From Clostridia bacterium (GTDB taxonomy: Bacteria; Bacillota; Clostridia; Oscillospirales; CAG-272), in NCBI GenBank assembly GCA_017455945.1, contig JAFTLM010000243.1, forward strand, positions 1 through 9,638: DNA of 9,638 nucleotides. Reading direction: 5' to 3'. The position numbers and the translations under genes are program-made. This document shows, one piece after another, positions 1-5,606 of this stretch. Within the stretch, counting starts at the first letter, position 1. Every line of letters begins with the position of its first letter. The notes below the pieces were generated by a model. The model did no database searches. It saw only the letters and a program-made list of their open reading frames with translations, and was not told the origin of the DNA.

Positions 1-482
1 CCACCAGCGGTGACATTTCGGTTATGATGAACTCTATCACAGCCGCACAGCATCAACATACATTTATCTACCGTGGCTGGGAGGTTGAAACTTCGGGCAA
101 CCCGCTTGCACACGCTATTCTCCGCGGATACGTAAACAAGCACGGTCAGTCTATGTCCAACTACCACTATGAGGATCTTATTCACCTTGCGGAAACATAT
201 GAAAAATCGGGACTTGCAAATCCCGCGGTAATCGTTGACGCGAACCATGCAAACTCGGGCAAGAAGTATCTTGAGCAGGTTCGTATTTCCAAGGAAATAC
301 TTCACAGCTGCCGTTACGACCCCGCGGTAAAGAAGCTTGTCAAGGGTCTTATGATTGAAAGCTACATCGAGGACGGTTGCCAGAAGATCGGCGAAAACGT
401 ATACGGAAAATCTATCACCGACCCATGCCTCGGTTGGGAAAAGACCGAAAGACTTATATACGATATTGCTGACGTGCTTTAA
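1..482 (+). CDS. 3-deoxy-7-phosphoheptulonate (DAHP) synthase, class I, 3' part only
   Basis: This is the C-terminal part of a phenylalanine/tyrosine-sensitive-type (AroG/AroF-like) DAHP synthase, which condenses phosphoenolpyruvate and erythrose 4-phosphate as the first cytoplasmic step of the shikimate pathway. The reading frame is open from base 3 and reads TSGDISVMMNSI, so the gene begins before the window; the ATG at 24 is internal. The family signatures are visible in order: the VDANHANSGK segment, whose His (codon 246-248) is a metal ligand, MIESYIEDG with the metal-ligand Glu (357-359), and YGKSITDPCLGWE with the metal-ligand Asp (420-422). The last residues fit the normal C-terminus of the family (E. 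coli AroG ends similarly after SITDACIGWEDT). The first Asn in VDANHANSGK replaces the usual Ser, a minor change. Only about 160 of the usual ~340-350 residues are seen, so feedback specificity cannot be judged. The NhaC-family gene starts 13 nt downstream, suggesting one transcript. Confidence 0.95.
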   Translation, partial: TSGDISVMMNSITAAQHQHTFIYRGWEVETSGNPLAHAILRGYVNKHGQSMSNYHYEDLIHLAETYEKSGLANPAVIVDANHANSGKKYLEQVRISKEILHSCRYDPAVKKLVKGLMIESYIEDGCQKIGENVYGKSITDPCLGWEKTERLIYDIADVL

Positions 483-495
483 GGCATCAATATAA

Positions 496-1812
496 ATGAA
501 TATTGTTTTTCTTTTACTTTTCGTTGCCGTTTTACTCAGCTTTGTTATAGCAGATATTTCGATAGTTTATGCCCTTTTGATAGGGTATGGCATTTTCTTC
601 ATCTATGCGTTAAAGAAGGGATTTAGCGTACTTGAGGTTTTAAAGATGTCGGCAAACGGAATACTGTCCGCCAAGAACGTACTTATAAACTTTTTGCTTA
701 TAGGTATGCTCACCGGATTGTGGAGGGCGTCGGGGACGATTCCCTCCATAGTTTCATATTCGGTAAAAATAATGCATCCGAGCTTTATGATAGTGCTGAC
801 GTTTTTACTCTGCTGTCTAGTCTCTTTCTTGACGGGTACGGCTTTCGGAACGTCGGCAACTATGGGTGTGATATGTATGAGCATTGCGGCAGCAATGGGA
901 ATTAATCCGGTGTTTATGGGAGGCGCCATTGTTTCGGGTGCCTACTTCGGAGACAGATGCTCGCCTATATCAACAAGCGCACTGCTTGTTTCGGAGCTTA
1001 CCGAAACAAATCTTTACGACAACATAAAAAATATGTTTAAAACGGCGGCTGTACCGTTTGCCGTTTCCTGCCTTGTTTTTGTCTTATTGGGATTTATTCC
1101 TTCGGACGCCGGTGTGGTTCTTGACATCGGAAGCGTATTTGAAAGTGAATTTAGTCTTGGGTGCATACCCCTTATCCCCTCAATTATAATTCTCGGACTT
1201 TCTTTGGCACGATTGAACGTAAAAATCACAATGCTTACAAGCATTGCGGCGGCTTTTGTCATCTGTATTTTTTACCAAAAAGAGTCTTTGGGCGAAGTTA
1301 TCAAATACTCCGTTATGGGATATGAGGCAAAAAATATCAACGTTGCGGAAATGATAAACGGCGGCGGAATCGTATCTATGCTGAGAGTCGGTGCCATAGT
1401 CTGCATCTCATCGTCGTATTCGGGAATTTTCCACAAAACCGATATACTCGAAGCGGTAGAGAAGCTTATAAACAGGCTGCATTCAAAGCTTTCCGCGTTT
1501 TCTGTAGTTTTGGCTACCTCCTTGGCTTCAAGCGCTATCGCCTGCAACCAGACACTTGCGATTATGCTCACTCAACAGCTTTGCAACAAAATAGAGAGCG
1601 ACAAAAAGAGTCTGGCTATCTTCCTTGAAAACAGTGCGGTGGTAGTTCCTTCTCTTATCCCCTGGTCTATTGCGTGCAGAGTGCCGATTGACTCGGTGGG
1701 GGCTCCTACATATTCGATTGTATTCGCCGCGCTCAACTTTTTAATTCCGTTGTGGAGTCTGTGGGTATGGAGAAATAAAAAAGGAAAAACAAAATATCAA
1801 AAAATGGACTGA
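496..1812 (+). CDS. NhaC-family Na+/H+ antiporter-type membrane transporter
   Basis: A 438-residue polytopic inner-membrane protein of the NhaC family (IT superfamily). Hydrophobic segments recur throughout (about residues 3-38, 60-75, 97-150, 183-200, 222-260, 290-312, 333-360, 372-395, 403-425). The conserved NhaC core is seen as GTSATMGV (118-125), GAIVSGAYFGDRCSPIST (143-160, matching the GAYFGDK-SP-S signature) and ENSAVVVPSLIPWS (378-391). A basic tail ends the protein. The family contains Na+/H+ antiporters and also substrate/Na+ transporters, including malate/lactate (MleN) and predicted aromatic amino acid carriers. Sitting 13 nt after a DAHP synthase gene makes an aromatic-compound carrier possible, but this is inference; sequence supports only the family. 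The ATG at 496 has only a weak AAGG (481-484) upstream, so translational coupling to the upstream gene is likely. The stop codon lies inside the terminator hairpin. Confidence 0.85.
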   Translation: MNIVFLLLFVAVLLSFVIADISIVYALLIGYGIFFIYALKKGFSVLEVLKMSANGILSAKNVLINFLLIGMLTGLWRASGTIPSIVSYSVKIMHPSFMIVLTFLLCCLVSFLTGTAFGTSATMGVICMSIAAAMGINPVFMGGAIVSGAYFGDRCSPISTSALLVSELTETNLYDNIKNMFKTAAVPFAVSCLVFVLLGFIPSDAGVVLDIGSVFESEFSLGCIPLIPSIIILGLSLARLNVKITMLTSIAAAFVICIFYQKESLGEVIKYSVMGYEAKNINVAEMINGGGIVSMLRVGAIVCISSSYSGIFHKTDILEAVEKLINRLHSKLSAFSVVLATSLASSAIACNQTLAIMLTQQLCNKIESDKKSLAIFLENSAVVVPSLIPWSIACRVPIDSVGAPTYSIVFAALNFLIPLWSLWVWRNKKGKTKYQKMD

Positions 1813-1828
1813 TTTCAGTCCATTTTTT
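1801..1828. terminator. Bidirectional intrinsic terminator between convergent genes
   Basis: The arm AAAATGGACTGA (1801-1812) is matched by its perfect reverse complement TCAGTCCATTTT (1815-1826), followed by more T. The A-run on one side and the T-run on the other give a U-tract to transcripts in both directions, so it can end the NhaC-family unit on the plus strand and the AraC-family gene (stop at 1836-1838) on the minus strand. The nominal loop is only 2 nt, so the innermost A-T pair probably opens to give a 4-nt loop. The TGA stop of the transporter gene (1810-1812) is part of the stem. Confidence 0.85.
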
Positions 1829-1835
1829 GTCAGCT

Positions 1836-2696
1836 CTATCTATCGGGCTTTTTATCGGAAACATAGGCAAACGGTGTAGTTCCGATATGTTCTTTGAAGG
1901 TTTTTATGAAATAGGAGCAACTGTTGAAGCCGCTTTCAAAGCAAGCCTCCGTCACGTTCCGTCCGTTATCAAGAAGGCTTTTGGCATAGCTGATTTTACG
2001 GAGCTGGATGTATTTTTTTATACCTATATTGATGTAACTCTTGAACATTGACGACAGGTATGGCAAGCTGATATGAAAATGCTGCGCTATTTCCTCTGCT
2101 GTTCTGATATCGGTAAGATTATCGTCGATATAGCGGAGCACGTCGGAAAGTATCTGCGGAAATTGCTGTGAGTTTTTGGTAACAACGTCATCTTCAGCGG
2201 TGCCGAGGTTTTGCATTATTATATCTATGAATTTAAGGAAACAAGAATACATCTGCAAATCTGAGGTCGGCTTATTCTCGGCAAGCTTTTTCATTTCATA
2301 AAGCAGGTTTATCATCTCTTCCCTTTCCTTGCTTGGAAGAGAGAGTAAATTATGATATATCTTTATCTGTTCAAGAATTTTTTTGAGCGGATCTACGGTC
2401 ATATAGGAAAAGGCGTCTATGGGAATAAGAAAATAAAATCTTTCGTAGTTGCCCTTTTTCTGCAACACCGCCTTATGCACCTCGTATGGAGTGATTATCA
2501 CGATATCGCCCTTTTTCAGCGAGAAGATCATATCCTCTACTATGTAATTGGCATCACCGTCGACAAACACATATATTTCACAATATTTGTTTATATGCAT
2601 AAAGTGATTTTCGGGTTTGTCCACGTTTTTACAGTAAACAAATTTCAACTCTTCTCGGCAGCCGTTATAAATATTGATATTAAATTCCGTTCGCAT
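1836..2696 (-). CDS. AraC-family transcriptional regulator with N-terminal cupin sensor
   Basis: A 286-residue cytoplasmic one-component regulator. Residues about 30-95 form a cupin-type AraC_binding sensor (HINKYCEIYVFVDGDANY, then a KKGDIVIITPYEVH turn); about 100-175 is a helical linker; about 183-280 is the double helix-turn-helix domain, with a first HTH around AEEIAQHFHISLPYLSSMF and a second around VTEACFESGFNSCSYF, followed by FKEHIGTTPFAY, a variant of the FK...G.TP..Y end signature. I chose the ATG at 2694-2696 because GAGGTGAG (plus-strand 2703-2710) is spaced correctly for it; the TTG two codons upstream overlaps that ribosome binding site. The gene is divergent from the radical-enzyme operon and shares its promoter region, the usual layout for a dedicated sugar-responsive activator. 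The ligand is unknown, presumably a substrate or intermediate of that operon. The 3' end faces the transporter gene across the shared terminator. Confidence 0.93.
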   Translation of the reverse strand: MRTEFNINIYNGCREELKFVYCKNVDKPENHFMHINKYCEIYVFVDGDANYIVEDMIFSLKKGDIVIITPYEVHKAVLQKKGNYERFYFLIPIDAFSYMTVDPLKKILEQIKIYHNLLSLPSKEREEMINLLYEMKKLAENKPTSDLQMYSCFLKFIDIIMQNLGTAEDDVVTKNSQQFPQILSDVLRYIDDNLTDIRTAEEIAQHFHISLPYLSSMFKSYINIGIKKYIQLRKISYAKSLLDNGRNVTEACFESGFNSCSYFIKTFKEHIGTTPFAYVSDKKPDR

Positions 2697-2702
2697 CTGC
2701 AA

Positions 2703-2710
2703 CTCACCTC
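2703..2710 (-). promoter_or_regulatory. Ribosome binding site deciding the AraC-family start
   Basis: On the minus strand this reads GAGGTGAG. Its AGGTG core lies 8 nt before the ATG at 2696, while the upstream in-frame TTG (2700-2702) would directly abut the motif. This decides for the ATG start and a 286-residue protein. Confidence 0.8.
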
Positions 2711-2746
2711 AACCTCATTAAAAAAGTTACATTTTTGCTATTATTT

Positions 2747-2783
2747 GTGATATCTTTGTAATTTTTTTCGTGATATAATTGTA
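2747..2783. repeat. 14-bp imperfect direct repeat, likely AraC-family operator
   Basis: GTGATATCTTTGTA (2747-2760) and GTGATATAATTGTA (2770-2783) match at 12 of 14 positions, with a 23-bp start-to-start distance. Direct repeats about two helical turns apart are the usual binding pattern of AraC-family proteins (established for AraC itself, about 21 bp). The left copy covers the place of the weak operon -35; the right copy covers both -10 boxes. That the adjacent regulator binds here is inferred. Confidence 0.5.
2751..2779 (+). promoter_or_regulatory. Promoter of the radical-enzyme operon (extended -10, poor -35)
   Basis: TGATATAAT (2771-2779) is a full-consensus extended -10 (TGnTATAAT). The hexamer 17 bp upstream, TATCTT (2751-2756), matches the TTGACA consensus poorly, as expected for an activator-dependent promoter. 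The start would be near 2786, giving a leader of about 40 nt. Confidence 0.65.
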
Positions 2784-2806
2784 TCATACAAAAAAAGAAA
2801 AATCAA
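2778..2806 (-). promoter_or_regulatory. Promoter of the AraC-family gene
   Basis: On the minus strand, TTGATT (2806-2801) and TACAAT (2783-2778) are separated by exactly 17 nt, with a TG extension (2786-2785) before the -10. Transcription would start near 2771, leaving a leader of about 75 nt that contains the left operator-like repeat. Both boxes are near consensus, so basal expression with autoregulation is likely. Confidence 0.6.
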
Positions 2807-2812
2807 GTAAAA

Positions 2813-2818
2813 AAGGAG
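2813..2818 (+). promoter_or_regulatory. Strong ribosome binding site of the operon's first gene, in an A6/T6 frame
   Basis: AAGGAG lies 7 nt before the ATG at 2826. The GGAGA core (2815-2819) is flanked by six A (2809-2814) and six T (2820-2825), so it could be presented in a 5-nt loop closed by A-U pairs. Such a stem would be weak. Confidence 0.8.
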
Positions 2819-2825
2819 ATTTTTT

Positions 2826-4703
2826 ATGTACATTTCGGTTTTTTCTGATGAAATGGGGCTTGACTTTAAGGAAGCACTGCCCATATACGCCTCCTGGGGC
2901 TTAAAGCACGTTGACTTTCGTGCTCTCATAAACGGCAAGGGAATTCACGCACAGACAAACGAGGAGCTTAAAGAAATCAAGGCTATGCTTGACGAGTACG
3001 GAATGAAGGCAACCGTTCTTCAAAGTTCTCTCTGCAAGGTTCATCTTCCCGACGAGGCAAGAGTAAAGGCAGAAATGGAAAAGCTTGAAGGTCTTATCCG
3101 CGCCTCCGAGATACTTGACTGTAACATGGTTCGTTCCTTTAACTTCTGGCAGCACAAGGAAGGCGAGCCCGGTCTTGGAGACCTGGCTATGCGTCCCGAC
3201 GAGCTTGAAAGAGTTATGGAAATGTTTACTCCGTTTGTAAACCGTGCACGTGAGGCGGGACTTATTTTCGGCATTGAAAACTGCGGACAGACGCCCGACG
3301 AGGTAATTGCAATTCTTGAGGCATACAAGGTTCCCGGCTGGGGCTTGGCTTGGGACGTGGCAAATATGTTCGAGATACTTCCCGAGGCACAGGGCGACTG
3401 TATTGAGTACTTCACAAAGGCACTCAAATACGCCAACATGGTTCACGTTAAGGCAAGAAGTATTCTTCCCGAGATAGACAACAAAAAGGTTCCGTGGGAC
3501 AGAGTTCTCCGCGGAGTTGCGGCTACCGGCAAGGATATGCCTATATCTATTGAGACACACAATCCTCCCACGTCTCCCCTTACCAAAGAAGAGGCAACAA
3601 AGAAGGTATACGACGAGATAAAGAAGGTTTGGCCCGCATCTGCTCCCCCCAACGTAATGGAGGCTATTGCGGTCAAGCCCAAGTTTGAGCGTCCCTACAA
3701 GGACAATCCCGTAAATATGGTAGTTGTTGGTCTTGGTATGGGCAAAAACCGCTGCGCGCAGATAGTTGACACAAGCGGCATAAAGCTCTACGGTGTTTGC
3801 GACATCAACGAAGCACGCGCAAAGGAAATCGGCGAGCAGTTCGGTGTTCCTTACAGTGCCGACATTAACGTATTCTTAAACGACCCTGCGGTTGAGGTTA
3901 TGTACATAGTTACGCCCACCGGTCTTCACTGCTCTATTGCCGAGCAATGTATGAACGCGGGCAAGCACGTGCTTGTTACAAAGCCTATGGACGTTTGCGT
4001 TGAAAACTGCGACCGTGCCATCGCTTTGGCAAAAGAAAAAGGTCTTATGCTTGGCGTTGACTACGACCTTCACTACAGAGGTCCGCTTACAGAGCTTAAG
4101 AAGGCTGTTGACGAAGGTTGGTTTGGCAAGATTCTCGCGGTAAACGTGGAGCTTAACATCAAGAGAACCCCTGCTTACTTCAAGCAGAACGGCGGTTGGA
4201 GAGGCACTTGGGCACTTGACGGCGGCGGAGCTATGTCCAATCAGGGTATTCACGAGATAGACCGCGTGCTTACCATTCTCGGTCAGCCCAAGCGTGTCAG
4301 AGCATCTATCGCCACACAGACCTTTGACATTGAGGCGGAAGACTTCGGTTCTGCCGAATGGGAATACGAAAACGGATGCAGAGTAAGATTTATGGTTTCC
4401 ACATCCTACGTTGCATCCTCCTGGTACACCAGAATCGAGCTTCACGGAACCGACAGAGCTTATCTTCTCTGCCAGGGAGGCCCCGAGGGCAATCACATTT
4501 ATTGGTTTGACGACAACAAGTGGAGCGAAGAAGCGCCCTACCCCGTTGCACGCGAGTGGCAGCAGGGCAGCGACAATTTTGCTTACTGTCTCAGAATGGG
4601 CACAAAGCCCGTTGTCGGATTTGAAAACGGAAGAAACGCACGTTACGTGCTTGACAAAATGTACGAAAGTGCAAAGAACGGCGAAGGCTGGATAGAGATA
4701 TGA
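2826..4703 (+). CDS. Fused TIM-barrel isomerase/epimerase-like and Gfo/Idh/MocA oxidoreductase
   Basis: A 625-residue cytoplasmic protein with two enzymes in one chain. Residues 1-about 268 form a xylose-isomerase-like (AP_endonuc_2) TIM barrel with the family's metal ligands in order: Glu151 in FGIEN, Asp177 in AWDVAN, His207 in MVHVKA and Glu243 in SIETH. Relatives include IolE, IolI and sugar epimerases/isomerases. After a Pro-rich linker (about 269-296), residues 297-625 form a Gfo/Idh/MocA NAD(P)-dependent dehydrogenase: Rossmann loop VVVGLGMG (299-306), catalytic Lys386 in VTKPM (the EKP motif with Thr for Glu), and DGGGAMSNQGIHEID (465-479) with His476 and Asp479. An oxidation-reduction plus isomerisation or elimination on a polyol, sugar or cyclitol is the likely task. 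This is the first gene of the operon; its TGA overlaps the next ATG. No frameshift is seen, so the fusion is genuine. Each half alone is confident; the substrate is unknown. Confidence 0.9.
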   Translation: MYISVFSDEMGLDFKEALPIYASWGLKHVDFRALINGKGIHAQTNEELKEIKAMLDEYGMKATVLQSSLCKVHLPDEARVKAEMEKLEGLIRASEILDCNMVRSFNFWQHKEGEPGLGDLAMRPDELERVMEMFTPFVNRAREAGLIFGIENCGQTPDEVIAILEAYKVPGWGLAWDVANMFEILPEAQGDCIEYFTKALKYANMVHVKARSILPEIDNKKVPWDRVLRGVAATGKDMPISIETHNPPTSPLTKEEATKKVYDEIKKVWPASAPPNVMEAIAVKPKFERPYKDNPVNMVVVGLGMGKNRCAQIVDTSGIKLYGVCDINEARAKEIGEQFGVPYSADINVFLNDPAVEVMYIVTPTGLHCSIAEQCMNAGKHVLVTKPMDVCVENCDRAIALAKEKGLMLGVDYDLHYRGPLTELKKAVDEGWFGKILAVNVELNIKRTPAYFKQNGGWRGTWALDGGGAMSNQGIHEIDRVLTILGQPKRVRASIATQTFDIEAEDFGSAEWEYENGCRVRFMVSTSYVASSWYTRIELHGTDRAYLLCQGGPEGNHIYWFDDNKWSEEAPYPVAREWQQGSDNFAYCLRMGTKPVVGFENGRNARYVLDKMYESAKNGEGWIEI

Positions 4704-5605
4704 AAAGCGGACTTATAACCGATATTCAAAGATTTTCACTCAACGACGGTCCCGGCATAAGAACGACCGTGTTCTTCAAGGGCTGTAATATGCGTTGCGA
4801 ATGGTGTCACAATCCCGAGACTATTTGCCACCAAAAAGAAATAATGTTTTACGCAAACAAGTGCATAGGCTGCGGAAAATGCTTTGAGATCTGCCCTGCG
4901 GGCGTACACAAGGCAGTTGACGGTATTCACGTTATCGACCGCGAAAAATGCACTCTTTGCGGAAAATGTGTTGAAAACTGCTATGCGGAAGCTCTGGTTT
5001 TCTCGGCAAAGGAAATGACGTCAGACGAGATAATGGGAGAAATTCTTCAGGATAAGGTATATTATACCGAATCAAACGGCGGTGTTACGCTGTCAGGCGG
5101 AGAGGTTACCTGTCAGAAGGACTTTGCTCTTGAGCTTGTTGAAAAATGTAAAGAAAACGGCATAAAAACGGCGGTTGAAACTAATCTTCTTATGCCGCTT
5201 GAAAGCACGAAGGATTTACTTTCCTCGCTTGACCTTATAATGTTTGACATCAAGATTTTTGACAACGGAAAGCACAAGGAGCACACCGGTGTTCCCAACA
5301 CTCAGATACTTGAAAACGCAAAGAAGTTAGACGAGCTGGGCGTTCCGTTTATCGTTCGCACTCCGCTTATTCCGGGAGTTACCGATGACGAGGAAAACCT
5401 TGTTTCCATAGCTAAATTCCTCTCTCCCTTTAAAAATATTTTGTACTACGAGCTTTTGAATTTCAATCCTCTCGGCTCATCAAAATACAAATCTCTTGAC
5501 GGAGAGGACAAGTTCGAAAACGCCCGTCCTTTTACAAACGAGGCACTTAAAGCACTTGAAGCAAAGCTTTCGGGCTTTGGAGTAAAAATAAAGGTGGGGG
5601 GCTAA
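4700..5605 (+). CDS. Glycyl radical enzyme activase (radical SAM)
   Basis: A 301-residue radical-SAM protein that would use S-adenosylmethionine and a 4Fe-4S cluster to abstract hydrogen from the glycine of the neighbouring radical enzyme. The radical-SAM cluster Cys are 29, 33 and 36 (GCNMRCEWCHNP, CxxxCxxC). An inserted ferredoxin domain provides two more 4Fe-4S sites: Cys55/58/61/65 and Cys84/87/90/94. The GGVTLSGGE segment (127-135) is the SAM-binding motif of this family. Length and ferredoxin insert match activases of the glycerol/diol dehydratase, choline lyase and hydroxyphenylacetate decarboxylase group, unlike the roughly 245-residue pyruvate formate-lyase activase, which lacks the insert. 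Translation probably depends on coupling, since the ATG overlaps the upstream TGA (ATGA) and only a distant AAGG (4684-4687) is present. The radical enzyme gene follows after 1 nt, which fixes its partner. Confidence 0.95.
   Translation: MKSGLITDIQRFSLNDGPGIRTTVFFKGCNMRCEWCHNPETICHQKEIMFYANKCIGCGKCFEICPAGVHKAVDGIHVIDREKCTLCGKCVENCYAEALVFSAKEMTSDEIMGEILQDKVYYTESNGGVTLSGGEVTCQKDFALELVEKCKENGIKTAVETNLLMPLESTKDLLSSLDLIMFDIKIFDNGKHKEHTGVPNTQILENAKKLDELGVPFIVRTPLIPGVTDDEENLVSIAKFLSPFKNILYYELLNFNPLGSSKYKSLDGEDKFENARPFTNEALKALEAKLSGFGVKIKVGG
5591..5597 (+). promoter_or_regulatory. Ribosome binding site of the glycyl radical enzyme gene
   Basis: AAGGTGG lies 9 nt before the ATG at 5607 and within the last codons of the activase gene. 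It supports this start and high, coupled expression of the radical enzyme. Confidence 0.65.
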
Positions 5606-5606
5606 A

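Noticed and set aside
2700..2702. TTG as start of the AraC-family gene
   Set aside because: It directly abuts the Shine-Dalgarno sequence, leaving no spacer; the ATG two codons later is correctly spaced.
2352..2750. Plus-strand open frame of 132 codons
   Set aside because: It overlaps the AraC-family gene antisense and runs through the promoter region; no ribosome binding site or domain supports it.
2901..4496. Long minus-strand open frames (219, 132, 79 and 206 codons) opposite the fusion gene
   Set aside because: They shadow a plus-strand gene with intact motifs in both domains and give Cys/Val/Leu-rich or Ser/Ala-rich translations without family features.
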